From contig NZ_JNKU01000022.1 of assembly GCF_000702165.1 (NCBI RefSeq), positions 1-44,370 on the forward strand: DNA of 44,370 nt. The letters are read 5' to 3'. The stretch comes from Sharpea azabuensis DSM 18934. GTDB lineage: Bacteria > Bacillota_I > Bacilli_A > Erysipelotrichales > Coprobacillaceae. Positions 8,160 through 15,471 of the stretch are shown here, in pieces. How positions within the stretch are numbered: the stretch's first letter is position 1; each line of letters begins with the position of its first letter. The notes below the pieces were generated by a model. The model was not told the DNA's origin, searched no databases, and saw only the letters and a list, made by a program, of their open reading frames with translations. Made by a program: the position numbers and the translations under genes.

Positions 8160-8948
8160 ATGGAAAATGCATATATTCCTTTTCCCTCTAAAGTATTAGA
8201 TGTCATTAAACATACTGATATTGAATATACATTCCGTTTAGAATTTACTGGGGATGTTAAGCCCGGTCAGTTCTTTGAAGTATCCATTCCTAAATTTGGC
8301 GAAGCTCCAATATCAGTAAGTGGAATTGGTGATCACTATGTTGATCTGACAATTAGACGTGTGGGTGTTGTCACAAATGAAGTCTTTGAAAAATATGTTG
8401 GTGATTCTCTGCTTCTTAGAGGTCCATATGGTAATGGTTTTGATGTTGACCTCTATAATGATGGGGAAACAGTAGTTGTGGCAGGTGGTACAGGTGTATC
8501 ACCAGTAAGAGGTGTTATTGATGCTTTAAGCCAGAGTGCTGATCCTCAAAATAAGTATGCGATTGTTGGCTTTAGAAGTCCTGAACATATGCTTTTTAGA
8601 GATGATTTAAAAGCATGGGATGAAAAGATGAATCTCATCCTAACTGTTGATGGAGCAGAAGAAGGCTATCAGGGCAATATTGGCCTAGTTACAAAATATA
8701 TTCCAGATTTACCTATTAAAGATGTCAATACCGCAAAGGCTGTTGTTGTTGGTCCTCCTGCAATGATGCGTTTTTCTGTCATGGGCTTGCTTGAAAAAGG
8801 ATTCAAGGAAGAAAATATCTGGGTTTCTCAGGAGCGTAAGATGTGCTGTGGACTTGGTAAATGTGGCCATTGCCGTATTGGTGAAAAATATGTCTGTATT
8901 GATGGACCGGTCTTTAACTATACTGAATCAAAGGGCTTAATAGACTAG
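8160..8948 (+). CDS. asrB: Anaerobic sulfite reductase subunit B (flavin/NADH subunit)
   Basis: A 262-residue ferredoxin-NADP reductase-like protein. The N-terminal FAD-binding barrel includes KPGQFFEVSIPKFGEAPISV, the pyridine-nucleotide domain shows VVAGGTGVSPVRGV and later VVVGPPAMM, and the C-terminus has a 2Fe-2S loop with CCGLGKCGHCRIGEKYVC. AsrB takes electrons from NADH and passes them to AsrA and AsrC. The set resembles dihydroorotate dehydrogenase electron-transfer subunits, but the location between asrA and asrC fixes the role. The Shine-Dalgarno lies in the end of asrA (AAGGAGG). Confidence 0.95.
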   Translation: MENAYIPFPSKVLDVIKHTDIEYTFRLEFTGDVKPGQFFEVSIPKFGEAPISVSGIGDHYVDLTIRRVGVVTNEVFEKYVGDSLLLRGPYGNGFDVDLYNDGETVVVAGGTGVSPVRGVIDALSQSADPQNKYAIVGFRSPEHMLFRDDLKAWDEKMNLILTVDGAEEGYQGNIGLVTKYIPDLPIKDVNTAKAVVVGPPAMMRFSVMGLLEKGFKEENIWVSQERKMCCGLGKCGHCRIGEKYVCIDGPVFNYTESKGLID

Positions 8949-8961
8949 GAGGAGCGAGAAT

Positions 8962-9951
8962 ATGGGATTAGATGTTAATGCAAAGAAAATGATGAAAAAT
9001 GCCTTTCGTATCTCCAAGGTCAGAGGGGAAACAGCGTCACGTGTGCGTATACCTGGTGGCCTGATTGATGCGAAAAGCCTTGTTAAAGTAACAGAAATTG
9101 CAGAAAAATATGGTAATGGTCAGATCTTTTTGACAAACCGTCAGGGTATCGAAATTCCTGGTATTAAATGGGAAGATGTTGATGCTGTTAAGGAAGAGCT
9201 TCAGTCCATTATTGAAGCTATTGGGACTAATCAGGTTGATGATGAAACAGGCTATCCTGCGAGCGGTACAAGAAATGTTGTGGCATGTCCAGGGGCTCGT
9301 CTTTGTCCTTTTGGCTGTTATGATACAACGGAGCTGGCAAGAAAGATGGAAGATGTTATCTTCCCTAATAACCGCCATGTCAAGATTGCCTTTACGGGCT
9401 GTTCAAATGACTGTGCCAAGGTAAGAATGGATGATATTGGGGTCATTGGCATGACTGAACCACAATATGATCCTGATCGCTGTATTGGCTGCGAACAGTG
9501 TGTGAAATGGTGCAAGAAGAGATCAGTTGGTGCTTTATCCATGTTGAATGGTAAAGTCAAACGTGATGAAGATTTATGTATTGGTTGTGGTGTCTGTGTT
9601 CATTATTGTCCAACACGTGCCTGGACAAGAAGTAAGGAACACTACTTCCGTGTTGTCTTAATGGGACGTACGGGTAAGGTCAATCCAAGACTGGCAGAAG
9701 ATTTTGCAAGATGGATTGATGAAGACTCTGTATTAAAGATGGGACATAATCTTTATGCCTATATTGAAGAATACATTTCTAAAGATGCGCCTAATGGCAA
9801 GGAACATGTTGGTTATATTGTAGACCGTACCGGCTTTGAGACATTCTATGAATATCTCATGAAAGATGTGACACCAGGACCTAAGGCTGAAATTGCAACG
9901 ACAATGTACTGGGGCGGCAAACGTTATGACCGTTCCAACAATCTCAAATAA
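8962..9951 (+). CDS. asrC: Anaerobic sulfite reductase subunit C (siroheme catalytic subunit)
   Basis: A 329-residue protein of the sulfite/nitrite reductase family. The siroheme-4Fe-4S motif is present as CPGARLC (C-x5-C) and CSNDC (C-x3-C), and a ferredoxin domain follows with CIGCEQCVKWC and CIGCGVCVHYCP. It should bind siroheme and carry out the six-electron reduction of sulfite to sulfide. AGGAGG lies ten bases before the ATG. Its last base is the first base of the next gene's ATG, so the chelatase gene is tightly coupled to it. All key cysteines are present, so it looks functional. Confidence 0.96.
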   Translation: MGLDVNAKKMMKNAFRISKVRGETASRVRIPGGLIDAKSLVKVTEIAEKYGNGQIFLTNRQGIEIPGIKWEDVDAVKEELQSIIEAIGTNQVDDETGYPASGTRNVVACPGARLCPFGCYDTTELARKMEDVIFPNNRHVKIAFTGCSNDCAKVRMDDIGVIGMTEPQYDPDRCIGCEQCVKWCKKRSVGALSMLNGKVKRDEDLCIGCGVCVHYCPTRAWTRSKEHYFRVVLMGRTGKVNPRLAEDFARWIDEDSVLKMGHNLYAYIEEYISKDAPNGKEHVGYIVDRTGFETFYEYLMKDVTPGPKAEIATTMYWGGKRYDRSNNLK

Positions 9952-10688
9952 TGAAAGGGATATTAATTGTCAGTCATGGCACACTAGATCAGGAAGCAAA
10001 AGCACGTTCACTCGATCTTCTCTATGAAGAAAATAAGCAAAGGGCAGAAATTGTCCTTGCTTGCTTTGTTTCTAAGAAGACAATTGTTGGAAACAATATG
10101 CTTTCTCTTGATGAAGCCATGAAGAAAATGCTGGAGCTTGGTGTTGATGATCTTCATATCTATAATACATTTGTCATTCCTGGTGATATCTATCACCATT
10201 TCCTTACTACAATTATTCCTTATGAAGCCTTCTTCAAGCGCTTTGTCATAGAAAAGCCATTGTTTCATGAAAATAGTGATTTTTCTTCACTTGCCCGCAT
10301 GCTTACAAGGGAATATGCCATTAAACCCAATCAGACCTATCTTCTTGTTGGCCATGGCTCTTCTCCTCATACAAATAAGCTTTATGCATTTCTTGAAGCT
10401 GCTTTTATGAAGCAGCAAACAACTAATGTCCATCTTGTCTTAATGCATGGTCATCCTTCTATCGATGATCTTATGCCTACACTTCATACAAAACAAAAGA
10501 TCATTCTTTTACCATTAATGATGAGTGCAGGTCATCATGTTGCTCATGACGTGAAGCAGTTTAAGAAATCATCCATTGAAACAAAACTTCTTGAACATGG
10601 CTTTGAGGTTGAAGTGATTGATAAGGGATTGGCTGAATATCGTACGATAAGAGATTATATTATGCATAATGAAAAGACTTCTATTTAA
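9951..10688 (+). CDS. CbiK-like tetrapyrrole metal chelatase, candidate siroheme ferrochelatase
   Basis: A 245-residue member of the class II chelatase family CbiK. Landmarks are VSHGT at the N-terminus, LVGHGSSPHTNKLYAFLEAAF (metal-binding His in GHG), LVLMHGHPSIDDLMP, and LPLMMSAGHHVAHDV (second metal-binding His). CbiK inserts Co2+ or Fe2+ into sirohydrochlorin. By my alignment the family's metal-binding Glu in the (T)VEGYP segment is His here (MHGHP), giving a three-histidine site. Overlap with asrC argues for a role in making siroheme for that enzyme, that is, an iron chelatase. No other siroheme or cobalamin synthesis gene is in the window. A terminator with the stop codon in its loop ends the operon. 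Confidence 0.85.
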   Translation: MKGILIVSHGTLDQEAKARSLDLLYEENKQRAEIVLACFVSKKTIVGNNMLSLDEAMKKMLELGVDDLHIYNTFVIPGDIYHHFLTTIIPYEAFFKRFVIEKPLFHENSDFSSLARMLTREYAIKPNQTYLLVGHGSSPHTNKLYAFLEAAFMKQQTTNVHLVLMHGHPSIDDLMPTLHTKQKIILLPLMMSAGHHVAHDVKQFKKSSIETKLLEHGFEVEVIDKGLAEYRTIRDYIMHNEKTSI

Positions 10689-10704
10689 AATAGAAGCCTT
10701 TTTT
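10678..10704 (+). terminator. Terminator of the asr-cbiK operon, probably bidirectional
   Basis: CTTCTATT (10678-10685) pairs with AATAGAAG (10689-10696) around the loop TAA, which is the stop codon of the chelatase gene, and is followed by CCTTTTTT. The hairpin also lies just after the small minus-strand gene and is followed by TCTTTTC in that direction. Confidence 0.88.
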
Positions 10705-10803
10705 CTACAAGTCTTTGAGCCATTGGATGATTTTCTTGAAGTTCAAGATGATTGTTATAAGTAAGATGATAAAAATGATTAATGCGATTATTAAGCCAAT
10801 CAT
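10705..10803 (-). CDS. Small hydrophobic membrane peptide, 32 residues, possible type I toxin
   Basis: On the minus strand an ATG at 10803 opens a 32-codon frame ending at TAG 10707-10705. It begins MIGLIIALIIFIILLITIIL and ends NFKKIIQWLKDL: one membrane-spanning helix of about 20 residues, then a short basic amphipathic tail with a Trp. A strong GGGAGGA Shine-Dalgarno lies six bases before the ATG and a good promoter lies further upstream (10827-10855), so this is very likely expressed. I do not recognise a named family. The size, hydrophobicity and charged tail resemble type I toxin peptides and other small regulatory membrane proteins. It converges on the chelatase operon and diverges from the cysteine desulfurase gene. 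Confidence 0.7.
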   Translation of the reverse strand: MIGLIIALIIFIILLITIILNFKKIIQWLKDL

Positions 10804-10826
10804 ATTAATCCTCCCTCTCTTCCTTT

Positions 10827-10855
10827 ATCATAATGGGAAATATCATAGACAGCAA
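10827..10855 (-). promoter_or_regulatory. Promoter of the small membrane peptide gene
   Basis: On the minus strand TTGCTG (10855-10850), exactly 17 bases, TATGAT (10832-10827), about 24 bases before the start codon. Confidence 0.75.
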
Positions 10856-10883
10856 GACATTCCAACTCGCTAAGACATTTTTG

Positions 10884-10911
10884 TTGTCACAAGATAAAAA
10901 TAGTGTACAAT
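10884..10911 (+). promoter_or_regulatory. Promoter of the cysteine desulfurase-thiI operon
   Basis: TTGTCA (10884-10889), 16 bases, TACAAT (10906-10911), placing the start of transcription only about 20 bases before the start codon. Confidence 0.72.
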
Positions 10912-10936
10912 AAGAACGATTAAGGAAGTGGATAAA

Positions 10937-12076
10937 GTGATATATCTAGATTATGTGGCAACAACACCACTTGCTCCAGAAATTAAGGAGACATATATAA
11001 AACTCTTAAATAAATATTTCATTAATGCAGATTCGGCCTATGCGCCTGGTTATGAAGTAAGCGGATTAATTGAAAAAAGCCGCAGTCATATCGCCAAGAT
11101 GCTCAATGTCAGAAGTGATGAAGTGCTCTTTACTTCATGTGCATCTGAAGCTAATAATTTGGCGATTAAAGGGACAGCCTTTCAATATATGAATCGTGGC
11201 AAACATATCATTACAACTGCCATTGAACATAGCTCTGTGGCGAATAGTTTTAAAGAACTGGCTGATGTGTTTGGCTTTGAAGTCGATTATCTTCATGTTA
11301 ATCATCAGGGTGCACTTGATCTTGATGAATTACGTCATCTTATCCGTGATGATACGATTCTTGTCTCAACGATGTATGTCAATAATGAGATTGGGGTGAT
11401 TAATCCCATTCATGAAATTGCCTCCATCATTCATGCAAAGAATCCTAAGACAAAATACCATGTCGACTGTGTTCAGGCTTTGGGCAAATTGCCGATTGTT
11501 CTTGATGATATTGATCTTGCGAGCTTTTCTGCCCATAAGATCTTTGGCTTAAAGGGAAGCGGTTTATTATACAAGAAGCACAATACTTCTCTCGTCCCAC
11601 TTATTAATGGCGGACAGCAGGAATTTGGCTTAAGAGGAGGCACAAGCAATGCGGCGAATGAAATTGTCTTTGCGAAGACAATGCGTCTTGCTTTAGAAGC
11701 AAGAGAAGAACATTATGCCTATGTGAGCAAACTTAACCACTATTTAAGAAGTGAGCTTTTAAAACGTCCGGGTATTGTGATCAATTCACCAGTTGAAAAC
11801 TGTTCACCATTTATCCTCAGTATCAGTATTCCTCACTATAAGCCTGAAGTTCTTGTCCATGCATTAGAAACATATGATATTTATATTTCGACAAAAAGCG
11901 CATGTTCAAGCAAGCATACGGATGTCTCGCATACACTTGCGGCAATGCATTTAGATGATGAAATTGCAAAGAGTGCATTACGTATTTCCTTTTCCCATTT
12001 AACGACTCAACAAGAAATCGATACATTCCTAAAGGCCTTGGATGAAAGCCTGAAGAATGTCAAGAAACAGAGGTAG
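10937..12076 (+). CDS. nifZ: Cysteine desulfurase, NifZ/IscS-like, partner of ThiI
   Basis: A PLP enzyme of 379 residues. It opens MIYLDYVATTPLAPE, has the cofactor histidine segment TAIEHSSVANS, the PLP lysine in SAHKIFGLKGSG (K201) and the persulfide cysteine in STKSACSSKHTD (C323). It removes sulfur from cysteine and hands it on as a persulfide. The start is taken as GTG at 10937, because AGGAAG (10923-10928) lies eight bases before it; the in-frame GTG at 10928 overlaps that site. thiI starts four bases after its stop, the same pairing as B. subtilis nifZ-thiI, where the desulfurase serves tRNA 4-thiouridine formation. No scaffold gene (iscU/sufU) is nearby, which supports this specialised role. 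Confidence 0.92.
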   Translation: MIYLDYVATTPLAPEIKETYIKLLNKYFINADSAYAPGYEVSGLIEKSRSHIAKMLNVRSDEVLFTSCASEANNLAIKGTAFQYMNRGKHIITTAIEHSSVANSFKELADVFGFEVDYLHVNHQGALDLDELRHLIRDDTILVSTMYVNNEIGVINPIHEIASIIHAKNPKTKYHVDCVQALGKLPIVLDDIDLASFSAHKIFGLKGSGLLYKKHNTSLVPLINGGQQEFGLRGGTSNAANEIVFAKTMRLALEAREEHYAYVSKLNHYLRSELLKRPGIVINSPVENCSPFILSISIPHYKPEVLVHALETYDIYISTKSACSSKHTDVSHTLAAMHLDDEIAKSALRISFSHLTTQQEIDTFLKALDESLKNVKKQR

Positions 12077-12080
12077 AAAG

Positions 12081-13286
12081 ATGATTCCAAATCATATTAT
12101 TGTGCGTTTTGGTGAACTGACAACCAAAGGCAAAAACAGAAAAAACTTTACAAGAAAACTACTAAATAATACCAAAGAAATCTTAAAAGACTTTGACAAA
12201 CTGACCTATCAGCTGACCTATGATCATTTATATATCATGCTTAATGGCAGTGACCCTCAAGGTGTCATGGACAAGCTTAAGACGGTCTTTGGGATCCATT
12301 CCTTCTCATTATGTTATAAGGTTGATGCAGATCTCGAAAAGGTCAAAGAAGTCGCTGCCTATATCATTAATCATGATGAAGGCATGAGCTTCAAGATTGA
12401 TACAAAACGAAATGACAAAAGCTTCCCTATGACATCATTGGAAATGAATAAGGCAATTGCAGGCTATGTGTTCCACAATACGACAAAAGAAGACTTACGT
12501 GTTGATGTCCATCATCCCGATATTCTTGTTAAGGTAGAATATCGTAAGGATTATGCTTATGTCATGGACAATGTGGTACTTGGAGCTGGGGGATATCCTG
12601 TAGGCATTGGCGGGAAGGCACTGTTGATGCTTTCAGGTGGCATTGATTCACCAGTTGCAGGTTATCTGATGATGAAACGTGGGATTGATATTGAATGCAT
12701 TCACTATGCTTCACCACCTTATACAAATGAGAAAGCCCGTGAGAAAGTGCTTGATCTTGTTGATGTCATGAAAAACTATGGTCATGGCAAGATTACTGTA
12801 CATATTATTCCTTTTACGCAAATACAGCTTTCTATTTATGATCATGCTGATGAATCGTACGCTATTACCATCATGCGTCGCATGATGTATCGTATCGCCC
12901 AGAAAGTTGCACAGGAAAGAAACTGCAAGGCTATTGTTAATGGTGAATCTGTTGGTCAGGTGGCAAGCCAGACACTCGATTCCATGCAGGTTATAAATGA
13001 AGTCATCAATACACCGGTGATTCGCCCTGTTGCCTGTGCGGATAAGCTTGAAATCATCAAGCTTGCAGAGGAAATTGGAACATATGATATTTCCATTCGT
13101 CCATTTGAAGATTGTTGTACAATCTTTACACCTCATAACCCAGCTACGAAACCCAAGAGCTATCGTTGTGAAGCTTATGAAAGTGAATGGGATTATCAAG
13201 CACAGATTGATGAAGCAGTTGCCAATAAGGAAACAATTGTCATTGACTCAACATATAAGAATGATGAAGAGGACGACTTATTCTAG
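12081..13286 (+). CDS. thiI: tRNA sulfurtransferase ThiI (4-thiouridine synthesis)
   Basis: A 401-residue protein, the same length as B. subtilis ThiI and without the C-terminal rhodanese domain of the E. coli enzyme. The N-terminal ferredoxin-like and THUMP regions (about 1-165) begin MIPNHIIVRFGELTTKGKNR; the PP-loop ATPase domain has LMLSGGIDSPVAGYLMMKRG, and EDCCTIF near residue 344 carries the expected catalytic cysteine. It adenylates uridine 8 of tRNA and exchanges it for sulfur supplied by the adjacent cysteine desulfurase. The start at 12081 is preferred over an upstream in-frame ATG at 12057, because AGAGGTAG precedes 12081. Confidence 0.96.
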   Translation: MIPNHIIVRFGELTTKGKNRKNFTRKLLNNTKEILKDFDKLTYQLTYDHLYIMLNGSDPQGVMDKLKTVFGIHSFSLCYKVDADLEKVKEVAAYIINHDEGMSFKIDTKRNDKSFPMTSLEMNKAIAGYVFHNTTKEDLRVDVHHPDILVKVEYRKDYAYVMDNVVLGAGGYPVGIGGKALLMLSGGIDSPVAGYLMMKRGIDIECIHYASPPYTNEKAREKVLDLVDVMKNYGHGKITVHIIPFTQIQLSIYDHADESYAITIMRRMMYRIAQKVAQERNCKAIVNGESVGQVASQTLDSMQVINEVINTPVIRPVACADKLEIIKLAEEIGTYDISIRPFEDCCTIFTPHNPATKPKSYRCEAYESEWDYQAQIDEAVANKETIVIDSTYKNDEEDDLF

Positions 13287-13299
13287 TCGTTCTTTTTTT
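13273..13299 (+). terminator. Intrinsic terminator of the nifZ-thiI operon
   Basis: ACGACT (13273-13278) pairs with AGTCGT (13285-13290) around a six-base loop, then TCTTTTTTT. The thiI stop codon TAG (13284-13286) straddles the loop and the right arm. Confidence 0.88.
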
Positions 13300-13307
13300 A
13301 CAAAAAG

Positions 13308-13316
13308 TGCTATAAT
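13308..13316 (+). promoter_or_regulatory. Extended -10 promoter of the arginase-fold gene
   Basis: TGC followed by TATAAT (13311-13316). The position of a -35 box falls inside the preceding terminator and has no good match. Confidence 0.65.
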
Positions 13317-13338
13317 ATCGTACTAGGAGGGATTTGAT

Positions 13339-14094
13339 ATGAATAGAAATCTATTAGTAGATTTCACGCATATCTATCAGCCTACAAAACCCATCCAACA
13401 GGATTTTGCCCACTTAGATATGAGTGATATGCATTCAGTCAAAATGTATTTAAGTGATGAAAGCAAGAAGGAATTAAGAAAGCGCCTTGCCCGTTATCCT
13501 ATTTCTGGCATACATTTTATTGATTCAGGGGATTATCATTATGTGACGGAGTTCTTTGTTGAAAGAATCCATCGACCTTTTTCATTAATTCTCTTTGATC
13601 ATCATAATGACATGCAGCCATCTTCATTAGCTGATATGACGACATGTGGCAGCTGGGCACTAGAAGTCCTTCTTAAGAATCACTATCTTGTTCAGCTTAT
13701 CTTAGTTGGGGCAAGCCAGCGTCATATTAATGAAATACCTGTTCATTCTTCTAAGCTGATCACGATTTCAGAAGAAGAATTAAGAGAAGGGAAGCTGGCA
13801 AGAAAAGGAAAAAATATCTGTCATCAGGTACCTTTCTATATTTCCATTGATAAAGATGTCTTAAGTCAACATTATGCTTTGACGAATTGGTCACAAGGTC
13901 ATATGCGTATGACAACACTCTTTCATATACTTGACATGATTTTTCAAAAAGAGAAGGTCATTGGTGTAGATGTTGCGGGTGAAATGGATGAGGATGATGG
14001 AGGAAGTACCTATTTAAAAGCTAAAGCACTGAATGACAAAACAAATCTTGCATTATATCAGTATCTGAAGCATATAAATGCAAAGAAAAGTTGA
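13339..14094 (+). CDS. Arginase/ureohydrolase-superfamily protein, substrate unknown
   Basis: A 251-residue protein that keeps the two-metal site of the arginase fold: His in SGDYHYVTEF, D-x-H-x-D in FDHHNDMQ, and S-x-D-x-D in SIDKDVLS. A late acidic segment, GVDVAGEMDEDDGG, resembles the conserved C-terminal metal-site region of the fold. It is shorter than arginase or agmatinase (about 290-310 residues), and the loops that set substrate specificity differ, so I name only the superfamily. Metal ligands are complete and catalysis is likely. AGGAGG precedes the ATG. It has its own extended -10, lies 85 bases before ackA, and no terminator is seen after it. Confidence 0.8.
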   Translation: MNRNLLVDFTHIYQPTKPIQQDFAHLDMSDMHSVKMYLSDESKKELRKRLARYPISGIHFIDSGDYHYVTEFFVERIHRPFSLILFDHHNDMQPSSLADMTTCGSWALEVLLKNHYLVQLILVGASQRHINEIPVHSSKLITISEEELREGKLARKGKNICHQVPFYISIDKDVLSQHYALTNWSQGHMRMTTLFHILDMIFQKEKVIGVDVAGEMDEDDGGSTYLKAKALNDKTNLALYQYLKHINAKKS

Positions 14095-14129
14095 AAACAA
14101 AGCAAAAAATGAAAATTCCTATAGAAAAG

Positions 14130-14150
14130 TGTAAGCGCTTCTAGTAGAAT
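14130..14150 (+). promoter_or_regulatory. Candidate CcpA cre site and -10 box upstream of ackA
   Basis: TGTAAGCGCTTCTA (14130-14143) matches the cre consensus TGWAANCGNTNWCA except at two positions near the right end. A possible -10, TAGAAT (14145-14150), follows directly, but no good -35 is seen. ackA is a known CcpA target in Bacillus, where the site lies upstream of the promoter and activates. Here, if TAGAAT is the true -10, the site would overlap the promoter core. Confidence 0.6.
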
Positions 14151-14179
14151 AAAGATTAAGTTGTTAGGAGGATTTATAC

Positions 14180-15403
14180 ATGTCTAAAATAATGTCAGTC
14201 AATGCTGGAAGCTCATCATTAAAATTCCAGTTGTTTAAAATGCCTGAAGAAGAAGTGATTTGTTCAGGTGTTGTTGAGAGAATTGGTCAAGCCATGGGAA
14301 GCTTCACAATGAAACATAATGGTGAAAAGAAAGTTATTGAAGAACCTATTCCGGATCATGGAAAAGCTGTTGATATGCTTTTAAAAGCGTTAATAGATGA
14401 TGGTATTGTTGAAAAGCTTGAAGAAATTGATGCCGTTGGTCATCGTATTGTCCAGGGTGGGCCATACTTTAGTGACTCTGCTGTTGTCGATGATGATGTG
14501 ATCGCAAAGGTCGAAGAACTTGCAGAATTAGCACCATTGCACAATCCAGCTCACTTAATTGGCTATCGTGCGATTGCCAAAAAGTTGCCAGGTGTGAAAC
14601 ATGTCTTTACATTTGATACCGCCTTCCATCAGACAATGGATGCGGAGAGATATTTATATCCATTACCTTATGAATATTATACAGACTTAAAGGTACGTAA
14701 ATATGGTGCTCATGGTACGAGCCATAAGTATGTCAGTGAACAGGTGATTGATATGCTTGGCAATCCAAAGCATTCAAGAGTCATTGTTTGTCACCTTGGC
14801 AATGGAGCAAGCTTAAGTGCTGTTCAGGATGGTAAGTGCATTGATACATCAATGGGCTTCACACCTTTAGCTGGTGTAATGATGGGGGGAAGATGTGGTT
14901 CCGTTGATCCATCTATTATGCCTTATTTATGTAAGAAGCTAAACAAAACACCTGATGAAATCCTATATATCTATAATCATGAATCAGGTATGAAGGGTGT
15001 TTCTGGTATTTCTAGTGACTCACGTGATGTTGAAAATGCCCTCTTTAATAAGGATGGCAAAGCAACAGCTGAACAGAGTGAACGTGCTTTATTGACTTCA
15101 CTTCTCTATGCTCGTATTGTTTCTAAATATATTGGTCAGTATTATGTGGAATTAGGTGGTTGTGATGCGATTGCCTTTACAGCTGGTGTTGGTGAAAATG
15201 CGGCTTATTTACGTCGTTTGATTATTGATGACTGCTCAAGAGCACTTTCTGTCTTCCTTGATGAAGAAGCCAATAATATTCATTCTAGCGAAAATAGAAT
15301 TATCTCTAATGAATATTCTAAGATTGATGTCATGGTTATTCCTACTAATGAAGAAGTCATGATTGCAAGAGATACAGTCAGATTATTACACTTAGATGCA
15401 TAA
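14180..15403 (+). CDS. ackA: Acetate kinase
   Basis: A 407-residue enzyme with the family signatures MSVNAGSSSLKFQLF at the N-terminus, VFTFDTAFHQTM (acetate-site region), GAHGTSHKYVS, VCHLGNGASLSA and DTSMGFTPLAGVMMGGRCG, and ADP-side residues in FTAGVGENA. It converts acetyl phosphate and ADP to acetate and ATP, the energy-yielding end of mixed-acid fermentation. No phosphotransacetylase gene is adjacent. GGAGG lies eight bases before the ATG. The C-terminus is a few residues longer than usual but intact. It ends at a strong terminator. Confidence 0.97.
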   Translation: MSKIMSVNAGSSSLKFQLFKMPEEEVICSGVVERIGQAMGSFTMKHNGEKKVIEEPIPDHGKAVDMLLKALIDDGIVEKLEEIDAVGHRIVQGGPYFSDSAVVDDDVIAKVEELAELAPLHNPAHLIGYRAIAKKLPGVKHVFTFDTAFHQTMDAERYLYPLPYEYYTDLKVRKYGAHGTSHKYVSEQVIDMLGNPKHSRVIVCHLGNGASLSAVQDGKCIDTSMGFTPLAGVMMGGRCGSVDPSIMPYLCKKLNKTPDEILYIYNHESGMKGVSGISSDSRDVENALFNKDGKATAEQSERALLTSLLYARIVSKYIGQYYVELGGCDAIAFTAGVGENAAYLRRLIIDDCSRALSVFLDEEANNIHSSENRIISNEYSKIDVMVIPTNEEVMIARDTVRLLHLDA

Positions 15404-15406
15404 TGT

Positions 15407-15441
15407 GAGGGGAACTACAAGTCGTAGTTCCACCTCTTTTT
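15407..15441 (+). terminator. Intrinsic terminator of ackA
   Basis: GAGGGGAACTAC pairs with GTAGTTCCACCTC with one unpaired base, leaving a short AAGTC loop, followed by TTTTT. It begins four bases after the ackA stop codon. Confidence 0.92.
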
Positions 15442-15446
15442 CTTTG

Positions 15447-15455
15447 TGCTATAAT
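15447..15455 (+). promoter_or_regulatory. Extended -10 promoter of the DUF2974-to-membrane-protein operon
   Basis: TGC plus TATAAT (15450-15455), 16 bases before the first start codon. The -35 position lies in the ackA terminator. Confidence 0.65.
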
Positions 15456-15471
15456 CTTTTTGGAGGGGCTT

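Noticed and set aside
12711-13199. 162-codon open frame on the minus strand within thiI
   Set aside because: It lies fully antisense to a well-conserved gene, has no ribosome site and its product shows no recognisable pattern; it arises from codon bias of the real gene.
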